The notes: generated by a model not told the origin, from the letters alone. A stretch of 64,000 nt of DNA from Microlunatus antarcticus (GCF_014193425.1 NZ_JACHZG010000001.1:1736001-1800000), one strand, 5' to 3'. Positions 19,868 through 31,431 are shown, counted from the stretch's first letter. A program made the numbers and translations.

Positions 19868-22750
19868 ATGCCTGCCAAGGCTCACTACTCACGCGCGCTC
19901 GTCGGGAGCCTGCTGATCGGGCTGGTGTCGGCGTTCGTCGCCGTCGCCTCGCCGGCGCAGGCCGACCTCACCACGGTCTCCGTGGACACGCTGCGCACCG
20001 GCTGGGACGCCAACCAGCCCAAGCTCACGCCGTCGGACGTGACGGCCCAGGACTTCGGCCAGCTGTTCGCGACCCAGCTCGACGGACAGGTCTACGGTCA
20101 GCCCGTCGTGGCGAAGAACACGCTGCTCGCCGTCACCGAGAACGACAAGGCGTACGGGCTCGACCCCGTGTCGGGTGCCGTGCGCTGGACCCGCAACATC
20201 GGCACGCCCTGGTCCGTCGCCCCGATCGGGTGCGGCGACCTCGTCCCGAACATCGGCATCACGTCGACCCCGGTGGTCGACCCCGCGACGGGGACGGCCT
20301 ACTTCACCGCCAAGGTGGACGACACGGCCAACCCCGACCACCCGCGCTGGGAGCTGCACGGCATCGACATCACGACCGGCGTCGAGCGCTCGGGCTTCCC
20401 GACGATCATCACCGGCTCGCCGGACAACGACCCGGGCACCACCTTCTCCCCGCGCACGCAGCTCCAGCGCACCGGCCTGCTGCTCATGGACGGCGTCGTC
20501 TACCTGGGCTTCGGCAGCCACTGCGACGTCCACCCGTTCACGGGCTACGTCATGGGCTTCGACGCCACGAGCGGCAAGAAGACCGCGATGTGGGCGGCCC
20601 AGACCGGGGGCACGAACGGCGCCGGGATCTGGCACGCGGGCGGCGGCCTCGTCTCCGACGGGCCGGGGCGCATCATCCTGGCCACCGGCAACGGTGTCTC
20701 GCCGGCCAAGGGCCCGGGCTCCGCCGTCCCGAACAACCTCTCGGAGTCGGTCGTCCGGCTGCAGGTGCAGGCGGACAAGACGCTCAAGGGCGTCGACTTC
20801 TTCTCCCCGGTCAACAACACGTTCCTCGACACCGACGACACCGACCTCGGCTCCGGCGGCCCGATGGCCGTCCCGGACGGCTACGGCACGGCCTCGTACC
20901 CGCACCTGCTCGTGCAGGGGGGCAAGGACGGGCGGGTCTTCCTGCTCGACCGGGACAACCTGGGCGGCATGGGCCAGGGTCCGAACGGGACCGACGCGGT
21001 GCTGCAGACCAGCGGCCCGTACAAGGGCACCTGGGGCCACCCCGCGTTCTGGGGCGGCAACGGCGGCTACGTCTACCTCGTCCCCAGCGAGGGTCCGCTC
21101 TCGGCGTTCAAGCTCGGTGCCTCGGGCGACGGCAAGCCGCTGCTGACCCGCACCGGGACGTCGGCGACCACCTTCGGCTTCAGCTCGGGCTCGCCCGTCG
21201 TCACCTCCACGGGCACGACCGCCGGCTCGGCGCTGGTCTGGGTCGTCTACAGCAAGGGCTCCAACGGCGCCAACGCGCAGCTGCAGGCGTACGACGCCGT
21301 TCCCGCCAAGGGGACGATGACGCTGCGCTACTCCGTGCCGATCGGGACGGCGTCGAAGTTCACCGTGCCGGCGACCGACAGCGGCCGCGTGTACGTGGGC
21401 ACCCGCACCGGCACGGTGTTCGGCTTCGGCCGGCCCACCACCACCGCCGTCGCCGGGACGCCGACCGACTTCGGCCTGGTCCCCGTCGGCACGCCCGTCA
21501 CCAAGCAGGTCACGGTCACGGCCACCAAGGCGGTGACCGTGACCGGCGTCAGCACGGCCACCCCGTTCGCCACCGGTGCGGTCACCCTGCCCGTGACGCT
21601 CGCGGCGGGGGCGACGCTCAAGGTGCCCGTGACGTTCCGGGCGACCTCCTCGGGCGCGGTCGCGGGAGCGCTGACCTTCGTCACGTCGTCGGGCACCTTC
21701 GCCTTCGGTCTCACGGGCTACGGCACCCAGGACGGACTGCGGTCCGACCCCGGGAGCCTCGACTTCGGCGACGTCCCGGTCCGCGGCAGCGTGACGGCCA
21801 GCGTCAGCGTCTCCAACAGCGGCGCGACGGCGACCACGATCACCGGCGCCACGGCGCCGACCGGCACGTTCAGCTCCACGAGCCTCCCCGTCACCGGCAC
21901 GACGCTCCAGCCGGGCGCCTCGGTGTCCGTCCCGGTCACGTACGCCCCGGGTGCGGCCGGTCCGACGACGTCGGAGGTCGTGGTGTCGTCCTCGACCGGG
22001 AACGTCCGCATCCCCGTCGTCGGGAACGGCGTCACCGGCTCGCCGAAGCTGACCCTGTCACCGCAGCAGGTCGACTTCGGCGACGTGGAGGTCGGGAAGT
22101 CGGTGAGCGAGTCGTTCGACCTGAGCAACACGGGCAACCTGCTGCTGACGCTGAGCAAGGCGGCACCGCCGACGGCCCCGTTCCTGGTGCCGAGCCCGGT
22201 GTCCGAGGGCCAGCCGATCGAGCCCGGCGACACCATCCCGCAGTCGGTCACGTTCGCCCCGACGAAGGCCGGCGCCTTCACCGGCAGCTACGTCATCACG
22301 GGCAACGACGGCCAGGGTGCGCAGACGGTCGACTTCACCGGCTACGGGGTGGTCACGCCCAAGGTCGGCACGATCAACGGGCTCGGCAACAAGTGCCTCG
22401 ACATCCGGTCGGCCTCGCAGGCCGAGGGCACGGTCGTGCAGCTCTACACCTGCAACGGCTCGCGGGCCCAGAACTGGACCTTCCCCGGCGACGGCACCAT
22501 CCGGGGCATCAACCGGTGCCTCGACATCGCCGGCAGCGCGACGACGAAGAACGCCAAGGTCCAGATCGGGCTGTGCAACGGCCGGGCGAGCCAGGCCTGG
22601 ACGTACCGCGGCGGCTCCGCCTCCGCCCTTGTGAACACGGCCTCGGGCATGTGCCTCGACATGCCGGGCGGCAAGCCGGTCGACCGGATCCAGCTGCAGA
22701 TCTACCCCTGCAACTGGAGCGCCGCCCAGAAGTGGTCGGTCCCGAGCTGA
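19868..22750 (+). CDS. Secreted PQQ-like beta-propeller / SPD-2-like / ricin-lectin protein, copy 2
   Basis: 960 residues, same order of domains as the preceding gene and highly similar throughout: signal peptide ending PAQA (about residue 35), TTVSVDTLRTGWD, propeller to about 525 (AYGLDPVSGAVRW, GHPAFWGGNGGYVYL), SPD-2-like repeats near 532, 630 and 734, and a ricin-type lectin from about 839 (KCLDIRS, QNW, QAW, QKW). A tandem duplication is the simplest origin. ATG 19868 has GGGGAA about 7 nt upstream. It is convergent with trkA, and the intergenic space holds the 322-bp repeat array. Role unknown; extracellular carbohydrate or wall binding is inferred from the lectin. Confidence 0.82.
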   Translation: MPAKAHYSRALVGSLLIGLVSAFVAVASPAQADLTTVSVDTLRTGWDANQPKLTPSDVTAQDFGQLFATQLDGQVYGQPVVAKNTLLAVTENDKAYGLDPVSGAVRWTRNIGTPWSVAPIGCGDLVPNIGITSTPVVDPATGTAYFTAKVDDTANPDHPRWELHGIDITTGVERSGFPTIITGSPDNDPGTTFSPRTQLQRTGLLLMDGVVYLGFGSHCDVHPFTGYVMGFDATSGKKTAMWAAQTGGTNGAGIWHAGGGLVSDGPGRIILATGNGVSPAKGPGSAVPNNLSESVVRLQVQADKTLKGVDFFSPVNNTFLDTDDTDLGSGGPMAVPDGYGTASYPHLLVQGGKDGRVFLLDRDNLGGMGQGPNGTDAVLQTSGPYKGTWGHPAFWGGNGGYVYLVPSEGPLSAFKLGASGDGKPLLTRTGTSATTFGFSSGSPVVTSTGTTAGSALVWVVYSKGSNGANAQLQAYDAVPAKGTMTLRYSVPIGTASKFTVPATDSGRVYVGTRTGTVFGFGRPTTTAVAGTPTDFGLVPVGTPVTKQVTVTATKAVTVTGVSTATPFATGAVTLPVTLAAGATLKVPVTFRATSSGAVAGALTFVTSSGTFAFGLTGYGTQDGLRSDPGSLDFGDVPVRGSVTASVSVSNSGATATTITGATAPTGTFSSTSLPVTGTTLQPGASVSVPVTYAPGAAGPTTSEVVVSSSTGNVRIPVVGNGVTGSPKLTLSPQQVDFGDVEVGKSVSESFDLSNTGNLLLTLSKAAPPTAPFLVPSPVSEGQPIEPGDTIPQSVTFAPTKAGAFTGSYVITGNDGQGAQTVDFTGYGVVTPKVGTINGLGNKCLDIRSASQAEGTVVQLYTCNGSRAQNWTFPGDGTIRGINRCLDIAGSATTKNAKVQIGLCNGRASQAWTYRGGSASALVNTASGMCLDMPGGKPVDRIQLQIYPCNWSAAQKWSVPS

Positions 22751-22780
22751 TCGGGAGGCTGGCCTCCTCAGGTCACTGAA

Positions 22781-23058
22781 AAAGACGCAGCAACGGGGGC
22801 GGAGTGCCCGACGAGTGCGCGCTCCCGCACGTACGGGCGTCAGCTCGAGGTGCGTCAGCGCACACTCGCGAAGTCCTGCGACTTGTGGCGCCGGAGGTCA
22901 CGCCCATCAGCTCGGCGCGTGACTTCTGGCGCCAGCGGTCACACAACCTCTCGAGCGGTACGCCTTCCCGGTCCGCAGTCGCCGAAACCCGGGATGGGGT
23001 ACCGCTCGCGGTCAGAGAGCGGACTCGTGGATCGCCCGCTCCTCGTTGCTGCCCCTTT
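22781..23058. repeat. Structured 322-bp tandem repeat, unit 1
   Basis: First copy of a repeated unit whose ends form an inverted repeat (AAAGACGCAGCAACG at the left, the near complement ending GCTGCCCCTTT at the right). Three further stem-loops lie inside, as described for unit 2. This copy has the most changes, mainly in its left terminal arm and the first hairpin. A 43-bp linker joins it to unit 2. Confidence 0.8.
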
Positions 23059-23101
23059 GCTTGTCGAGAGCCCGGCCACCGTTGGGCTGGGGCTCCAGGC
23101 G

Positions 23102-23380
23102 AAAGACGCAGCAACGCGGAGCGGGGCGACCGGCGAGTGTGCGCTCCCGCACGTACGGGCGGTCGGTCGAGGTGCGTCAGCGCACACTCGCGAAGTCCTA
23201 CGACTTGTGGCGCCGGAGGTCACGCCCATCAGCTCGGCGCGTGACTTCTGGCGCCAGCGGTGACACAACCTCTCGAGCGGTACGCCTTCCCGGTCGCGAG
23301 TCACCGAAACCCGGGATGGGGTACCGCTCGCGGTCAGAGAGCGGACTCGTGGATCGCCCGCTCCTCGTTGCTGCGCCTTT
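23102..23380. repeat. Structured 322-bp tandem repeat, unit 2
   Basis: Best-paired copy. Terminal arms 23102-23129 and 23354-23380 are near-perfect inverse complements (AAAGACGCAGCAACG against CGTTGCTGCGCCTTT and onward). Inside are three stems: a 13-bp perfect one at 23133-23145/23179-23191 (GCGAGTGTGCGCT), an 18-bp one with two mismatches at 23208-23225/23239-23256 (TGGCGCCGGAGGTCACGC) and a 19-bp one with mismatches at 23275-23293/23311-23329 (GAGCGGTACGCC...). The linker after it contains GAGCCC/GGGCTC. Confidence 0.85.
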
Positions 23381-23423
23381 GCTTGTCGAGAGCCCGGCCA
23401 CCGTTGGGCTGGGGCTCCAGGCA

Positions 23424-23702
23424 AAAGACGCAGCAACGCGGAGCGGGGCGACCGGCGAGTGTGCGCTCCCGCACGTAGGGGCGGTCGGTCGAGGTGCGTC
23501 AGCGCACACTCGCGAAGTCCTACGACTTGTGGCGCCGGAGGTCACGCCCATCAGCTCGGCGCGTGACTTCTGGCGCCAGCGGTGACACAACCTCTCGAGC
23601 GGTACGCCTTCCCGGTCCGGAGTCGCCGAAACCCGGGATGGGGTACCGCTCGCGGTCAGAGAGCGGACTCGTGGATCGCCCGCTCTTCGTTGCTGCGCCT
23701 TT
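23424..23702. repeat. Structured 322-bp tandem repeat, unit 3
   Basis: Third copy, beginning 322 bp after unit 2 and nearly identical to it, including all three internal stems and both terminal arms. Similarity stops at TTGCTTGTCG (about 23710), 25 bp before the stop codon of the trkA gene that reads toward it. Confidence 0.85.
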
Positions 23703-23734
23703 GCTTGTCGCCCGCGACTTTGTCGCCGCGAGGA

Positions 23735-24451
23735 CTACAGACCCTGGGTCATCCGGGCCGGGGCGGCGAGGGAGGCGTCGACGACCCCGCCCTCGCGGGG
23801 GGACAGGACGTCGGCCAGCTCGCGCTCGTCGACCTGAGCGGTGACGAACAGCAGCTCGTCGCCGGCCTCGAGGGAACCGTCCGGGTCGGGCGCCTGCGTA
23901 CGACCGTCGCGGATGATGGCGACGAGCACGGCGTCGCCGGGCCAGGTCTGGTCGCCGATGCGCGTGCCGGCCACGGGGCTCGAGGTGGGCAGGGTCATCT
24001 CGACCAGGCTCGACTCGCCCTCGTGGAAGGTCATGAGGCGGACGAGGTCGCCGACCGTGACCGCCTCCTCGACCAGCGCGGACATCAGCCGGGGCGTGGA
24101 GACGGAGACGTCGACGCCCCAGACCTCGTTGAACAGCCACTCGTTCTTCGGGTGGTTCACCCGGCCGACCGTCCGCGGCACGCCGAACTCGGTCTTGCAG
24201 AGCAGCGAGATGACGAGGTTGGCCTTGTCGTCACCCGTCGCGGCGATGGCCACGTCGCAGGTGTCGATGCCGGCCTCCTCCAGCGAGGAGAGCTCGCAGG
24301 CGTCGGCCAGCAGCCACTCGGCCTGGGGGAGCGTGTCGGACTTGATCGCCCGCGGGTCGCGGTCGATCAGCAGGATCTCGTGACCCTTCTCGACCAGCTC
24401 GGCGGCGATGGAGCGGCCGACGTTCCCGGCTCCGGCGATGACGACGCGCAT
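23735..24451 (-). CDS. TrkA-type potassium uptake regulatory protein (CeoC-like)
   Basis: RCK/KTN regulatory subunit: an N-terminal Rossmann domain (MRVVIAGAGNVGRSIAAEL, ILLIDRDP, ADACELSSLEEAGI) binds NAD(H) or nucleotide, and a C-terminal RCK_C-like domain ends in DELLFVTAQVDE. 238 residues. ATG 24451 is chosen because GGAAG lies 8 nt upstream; a GTG at 24457 that overlaps the upstream stop is possible. It follows a second TrkA-type gene in the same operon, the CeoB/CeoC arrangement of mycobacteria, and both lie divergent from a KimA-like permease. Confidence 0.9.
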   Translation of the reverse strand: MRVVIAGAGNVGRSIAAELVEKGHEILLIDRDPRAIKSDTLPQAEWLLADACELSSLEEAGIDTCDVAIAATGDDKANLVISLLCKTEFGVPRTVGRVNHPKNEWLFNEVWGVDVSVSTPRLMSALVEEAVTVGDLVRLMTFHEGESSLVEMTLPTSSPVAGTRIGDQTWPGDAVLVAIIRDGRTQAPDPDGSLEAGDELLFVTAQVDERELADVLSPREGGVVDASLAAPARMTQGL

Positions 24452-24453
24452 GC

Positions 24454-25116
24454 TCACACTTCCTGGGGGGCGGCGGCGAGGACGTCCTCGACGCGGGCGA
24501 GGCTCGCGTCCTCGACGGCGGCGTAGACCAGGTCGCCGTCCTGGAAGATCGTGGTGTCCTTGGGGACCAGCGCCGACCCCATCCGGAAGAGGAAGGGGAC
24601 GCGGGCGCCCGTGGCGTCCTCGATGTCGCGGACGGTGCGGCCGACCCAGGAACGGTCGACGTGCACCTCGATGATGCGGACCGAGCCCGACGGGTCGCGC
24701 CACAGGGGCTCCGAGCCGGCGGGCAGCAGACGGCGGAGGACCTGGTCCGCCGTCCAGCGGACGGTGGCGACCGTGGGGATGCCGAGCCGCTCGTAGACCT
24801 CGGCGCGTCCCGGGTCGTAGATGCGGGCCACCACGTTGTCGACGGCGAACGTCTCACGGACGACGCGCGCGGCCAGGATGTTGGAGTTGTCGCCGGAGGA
24901 CACGGCGGCGAAGCCGTCCGCGCTCTCGATCCCGGCCTCGACCAGGACCTCGCGGTCGAAGCCGACGCCCTTGACCGTACGGCCGCCGAAGTCGGGCCCG
25001 AGTCGTCGGAACGCGTCCACGTCGACGTCGATCACCGCGACCGTGTGGCCCCGCTTCTCCAGCGAGCGCGCCAGGGTCGAGCCCACGCGGCCACAGCCCA
25101 TGATCACGATGTGCAC
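24454..25116 (-). CDS. TrkA-type potassium uptake regulatory protein (CeoB-like)
   Basis: 221 residues. N-terminal Rossmann fold VHIVIMGCGRVGSTLAR and AVIDVDVDAF, GVGFDREVLVEAGI, then an RCK_C-type C-terminal domain (VGRTVRDIED, LVPKDTTIFQDGDLVYAAV). GTG 25116 is the first base expected for a leaderless transcript, with TACACT 7 nt upstream on the minus strand. It would regulate potassium uptake with the neighbouring TrkA-type protein and the divergent permease; that link is inferred from position. Confidence 0.9.
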   Translation of the reverse strand: MHIVIMGCGRVGSTLARSLEKRGHTVAVIDVDVDAFRRLGPDFGGRTVKGVGFDREVLVEAGIESADGFAAVSSGDNSNILAARVVRETFAVDNVVARIYDPGRAEVYERLGIPTVATVRWTADQVLRRLLPAGSEPLWRDPSGSVRIIEVHVDRSWVGRTVRDIEDATGARVPFLFRMGSALVPKDTTIFQDGDLVYAAVEDASLARVEDVLAAAPQEV

Positions 25117-25123
25117 GCTGGCG

Positions 25124-25129
25124 AGTGTA
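25124..25129 (-). promoter_or_regulatory. -10 element, leaderless promoter of the trkA pair
   Basis: TACACT read on the minus strand, 7 nt before the GTG at 25116. Confidence 0.55.
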
Positions 25130-25158
25130 GGGGAGCCGTGCTTCTCGGGTTTCCTGGC

Positions 25159-25164
25159 TAGAGT
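25159..25164 (+). promoter_or_regulatory. -10 element, leaderless promoter of the KimA-like permease
   Basis: TAGAGT with 8 nt to the GTG at 25173 and no ribosome-binding site. Only about 30 bp separates it from the divergent -10 element, so the promoters must share their upstream region. Confidence 0.5.
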
Positions 25165-25172
25165 CATCGCTC

Positions 25173-27182
25173 GTGGTCCGACTCTCGGAGCTCAGCAAGC
25201 GCTTGCTCATCGGCCGCAAGCTCTCGAGCACTCAGCTCGGCGAGACGCTGCTCCCCAAGCGCATCGCGCTCCCGGTCTTCGCCTCGGACGCGCTCAGCTC
25301 GGTCGCGTACGCCCCCGACGAGATCCTCATCACGCTGTCGCTGGCCGGGCTCGCCGCGTACGCCTTCTCGTGGAAGATCGCGATCCTCGTCGCGGTCGTG
25401 ATGCTCGTCGTGGTCGCCTCCTACCGCCAGAACGTGCACGCCTACCCCTCCGGCGGAGGCGACTACGAGGTCGCCACCGTCAACCTCGGGCCGAACGCCG
25501 GCCTGACCGTCGGCAGCGCCCTGCTCGTCGACTACGTCCTCACGGTCGCGGTGTCGATCTCCTCCGGCGTCCAGAACGCCAAGTCGGTCCCGCTGCTGCA
25601 CTTCCTCGACGGGCACGAGGCGCTGGCGGCCAGCATCGCGGTGGTCGTCCTGGCCGCGCTCAACCTGCGAGGGGTGAGGGAGTCGGGCGGGCTCTTCGCC
25701 GTCCCCACGTACTGCTTCATGGCCGGCATGCTCGTGATGATCGGCTGGGGCCTCATCCGGATCCTGGTCCTCGGCGAGCCGCTGCGGGCCGAGAGCGCGC
25801 AGTACACGATCGAGGCGGAGCCGCGCTACGCCCAGTTCTCCGGCTTCCTCATGGTCGCGCTGCTGGCCCGGACCTTCTCGTCCGGCTGCGCGGCGCTGAC
25901 CGGCGTCGAGGCCATCTCGAACGGCGTGCCCGCGTTCCAGAAGCCGAAGAGCAAGAACGCGGCGACCACGCTCCTGCTGCTCGGCACCGTCGCGGTGACG
26001 ATGGTCATCGGCGTGATCGTGCTGGCCAACCTCACCGGCCTGCGGCTCATCGACGAGGGCCGCTCGCACTACCTGCTGAACGGCCAGCGCGTCGACGTCA
26101 TCGAGAAGACCGGCATCGCGCAGTTGGCCGACGTGGTCTTCAACGACTTCCGCCCCGGCTTCTACTTCGTCATCGCGGCGACGTTCATCATCCTGTTCCT
26201 GGCCGCGAACACCGCCTTCAACGGCTTCCCGGTGCTCGGCTCCATCCTGGCCAAGGACGGCTACCTGCCGCGCCAGCTGCACACGCGCGGCGACCGGCTG
26301 GCGTACAGCAACGGCATCGTCGTCCTCTCGGCCCTGGCGATCGTGCTGATCGTGGCCTTCAAGGCTGACGTCACCGCCCTGATCCAGCTGTACGTGGTCG
26401 GGGTGTTCGTCTCCTTCACCGTGAGCCAGACCGGGATGCTGCGCCACTGGACCCGGCACCTGAAGACGGAGCGGGACCCGGCCGCCCGCGCGCGCATGAA
26501 GCGGTCCCGCGTGATCAACGGCGTGGGCCTGACGATGACCGGCACGGTCCTGGTGATCGTGCTGCTGAGCAAGTTCACCCAGGGGGCCTACATCGCCATC
26601 ATCGCGATGGCCGTGATCTTCCTGCTGATGAAGGGCATCCGCCGCCACTACGAACACGTGGCCGAGGAGACAGCGCTCGTGCCGGGCGAGGACCGGATGC
26701 TCCCGGCGCGGGTCCGGGGCGTCGTCCTGGTCAGCAAGCTGCACAAGCCGACCATGCGGGCGATCGCGTTCGCCAAGGCGTCGCGGCCGAGCTCGCTGGA
26801 GGCGGTCACGGTCTCGGTCGACGAGGAGGAGACGCAGCGCCTCGTGGAGCAGTGGGACGAGGCCGGGATCACCGTGCCGCTCAAGGTGATCGCGTCGCCG
26901 TACCGGGAGGTGACGACGCCGATCCTGCGCTACGTGAAGAGCCTGCGCACCGAGAACCCGCGCGACATCGTCACCGTCTACATCCCCGAGTACGTCGTGG
27001 GGCACTGGTGGGAGCAGATCCTGCACAACCAGAGCGCGTTCCGGCTGAAGACCCGGCTGCTCTTCACCCCGGGTGTGATGGTCACGTCGGTGCCGTTCCT
27101 GCTGCGGTCCTCCGACCTCGCCCGCAAGCGGATCCACCGCGAGACCGAGGCGGAGGCGCAGCGGCGCAGCTACCTCCAGTGA
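25173..27182 (+). CDS. APC family permease, KimA-like (probable potassium transporter)
   Basis: 669 residues: about twelve membrane helices in the first 480 residues and a cytoplasmic C-terminal domain of roughly 170 residues. The N-terminal LLIGRKLSSTQLGE, ALPVFASDALSSVAYAPDEILI and NVHAYPSGGGDYEVA resemble Bacillus KimA (YdaO), a proton-potassium symporter. Two TrkA-type regulators transcribed divergently support potassium transport, but amino-acid transport by other APC members cannot be excluded from sequence alone. The TGA overlaps the GTG of the next gene. Confidence 0.85.
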   Translation: MVRLSELSKRLLIGRKLSSTQLGETLLPKRIALPVFASDALSSVAYAPDEILITLSLAGLAAYAFSWKIAILVAVVMLVVVASYRQNVHAYPSGGGDYEVATVNLGPNAGLTVGSALLVDYVLTVAVSISSGVQNAKSVPLLHFLDGHEALAASIAVVVLAALNLRGVRESGGLFAVPTYCFMAGMLVMIGWGLIRILVLGEPLRAESAQYTIEAEPRYAQFSGFLMVALLARTFSSGCAALTGVEAISNGVPAFQKPKSKNAATTLLLLGTVAVTMVIGVIVLANLTGLRLIDEGRSHYLLNGQRVDVIEKTGIAQLADVVFNDFRPGFYFVIAATFIILFLAANTAFNGFPVLGSILAKDGYLPRQLHTRGDRLAYSNGIVVLSALAIVLIVAFKADVTALIQLYVVGVFVSFTVSQTGMLRHWTRHLKTERDPAARARMKRSRVINGVGLTMTGTVLVIVLLSKFTQGAYIAIIAMAVIFLLMKGIRRHYEHVAEETALVPGEDRMLPARVRGVVLVSKLHKPTMRAIAFAKASRPSSLEAVTVSVDEEETQRLVEQWDEAGITVPLKVIASPYREVTTPILRYVKSLRTENPRDIVTVYIPEYVVGHWWEQILHNQSAFRLKTRLLFTPGVMVTSVPFLLRSSDLARKRIHRETEAEAQRRSYLQ

Positions 27183-28438
27183 GCTCCGTGCGAGCAGCCG
27201 GGCAGGTCGTGGGTCCGGTCGAGGTCGGCCCGGTCGCGCACGGCGGCCACTGCGTCGCCCGGCTCGACGTCGGCGACGGCGGTCCCGGGCGGGTGGTCTT
27301 CGTCCGGCACGCGCTACCCGGCGAACGGGTCCTGCTGACGCTGACCGACACGAGCCACGCCCGCTTCTGGCGCGCCGACGCCACCGAGGTGCTAGACGCC
27401 TCGCCCGAGCGCGTCGCCCCGCCCTGCCGGGTCGCCGGGCCGGGGCTGTGCGGCGGGTGCGACTGGCAGCACGCGAGCCGGGTCGAGCAGCGCCGGCTCA
27501 AGACCGCCGTGGTCGCCGAGCAGCTGCAGCGCCTCGCCGGCCTGACCTGGACGGGCGAGGTCGAGGCCGTGCCGGTGCCGGGCTCGACCACCGACGACGG
27601 GCTCGGCTGGCGCACCCGGATGCGCTACCACGCGGACGACGACGGACGGGCCGCGCTGCGGGTGCACCGTTCCAACGACCTCGTCGCGATCCCCGAGGGC
27701 GGCTGCCCGATCGCCTCGCCGCGGACGCCGACGGTCACCGGACAGAGCTGGAGGCCCGGCGCCGAGGTCGTCGCGGGCGGGACGCCGACCGGTTCCGCGC
27801 TGGTCGTCGACCGGCGGGTCGTCGCGACGACCGGCGACGCCGACCCGGACGGGGGGCTCACCGAGACCGTGCACGAGCGGGCGTACGCGGTCCCGCCCGG
27901 CGGCTTCTGGCAGGTGCACCCGGCCGCGGCATCGGTCCTCGTCGACGCCGTGCTCGCCGGGCTCGCCCCCGCAGCGGGGGAGCGCGCGTTCGACCTCTAC
28001 TGCGGGGTCGGACTCTTTGCCGGCGCGCTGGCGGACGCCGGCTGCCAGGTCTGGGGGCTCGAGTCGGGCCGGGCCGCGGTGGCCGCCGCCCGCCGGAACC
28101 TCGCCGACCTCGGTCCCCGCGCCCGCTTCACCGCCGACGACGTCGAGCGCGCGCTGCCGCGGCTGCCGGAGGACGTCGACCTCGTCGTGCTGGACCCGCC
28201 GCGGTCCGGGGCGGGTGCGAAGGTCGTGCGGGAGATCGTCCGGCGTCGGCCGCGCGCGATCGCGTACGTCGCCTGCGACCCGGCCGCCCTGGCCCGCGAC
28301 CTCGCCGGCGCGGCGCAGCACGGCTACGCCCCCACGAGCATCCGCGGCTTCGACCTGTTCCCGATGACCCAGCACGTCGAGTGCGTGGTGGTCCTGGAGC
28401 CCGACGCCGAGAACGGGGAAGTTCCGGCCGCTCAGTAG
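27179..28438 (+). CDS. TRAM-domain class I SAM-dependent RNA methyltransferase (RlmD/TrmA-like)
   Basis: Probable 5-methyluridine methyltransferase of rRNA or tRNA. 419 residues: N-terminal TRAM domain (VGPVAHGGHCVARL, VRHALPGERVLLTL), an iron-sulfur-type cysteine group (PPCRVAGPGLCGGCDW), SAM-binding FDLYCGVGLFAGALA, and the catalytic motifs VVLDPPRSG and YVACDPAALARDL (nucleophilic Cys). GTG 27179 overlaps the permease stop (GTGA). Which RNA base it modifies cannot be told from the sequence. Confidence 0.9.
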   Translation: MSSVRAAGQVVGPVEVGPVAHGGHCVARLDVGDGGPGRVVFVRHALPGERVLLTLTDTSHARFWRADATEVLDASPERVAPPCRVAGPGLCGGCDWQHASRVEQRRLKTAVVAEQLQRLAGLTWTGEVEAVPVPGSTTDDGLGWRTRMRYHADDDGRAALRVHRSNDLVAIPEGGCPIASPRTPTVTGQSWRPGAEVVAGGTPTGSALVVDRRVVATTGDADPDGGLTETVHERAYAVPPGGFWQVHPAAASVLVDAVLAGLAPAAGERAFDLYCGVGLFAGALADAGCQVWGLESGRAAVAAARRNLADLGPRARFTADDVERALPRLPEDVDLVVLDPPRSGAGAKVVREIVRRRPRAIAYVACDPAALARDLAGAAQHGYAPTSIRGFDLFPMTQHVECVVVLEPDAENGEVPAAQ

Positions 28439-28549
28439 CGGTCGGATCTTTCCCGTTGTCCGCCGGGCACCCGGTCAGGCAACCCTTACCGGCCCTCCGG
28501 AACGTCGTTGAGGGACGCTTGACCTCCGCGGGCGTCACGCCACGCGTGA

Positions 28550-28567
28550 TATCTTGACGTCAAGATA
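28550..28567. promoter_or_regulatory. Perfect 18-bp palindrome upstream of acnA
   Basis: TATCTTGACGTCAAGATA, fully symmetric, ends 23 bp before the acnA start. It overlaps the likely promoter (GATACT at 28564), so binding of a repressor here would block transcription. A regulator is not evident nearby. Confidence 0.65.
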
Positions 28568-28590
28568 CTTTTGGTTGGCAAGGAGGCCTG

Positions 28591-31431
<2,841 letters not shown>

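Noticed and set aside
22781-23702. CRISPR array
   Set aside because: Units are about 280 bp and the spacers between them are 43-bp near-identical linkers, not unique sequences.
22804-23844. Several overlapping ORFs of 70-180 codons in the repeat array, with internal repeats such as ISSARDFWRQR
   Set aside because: They occur in several frames on both strands, repeat with the DNA unit, lack start signals and resemble no protein family. They reflect an open GC-rich repeat, not genes.
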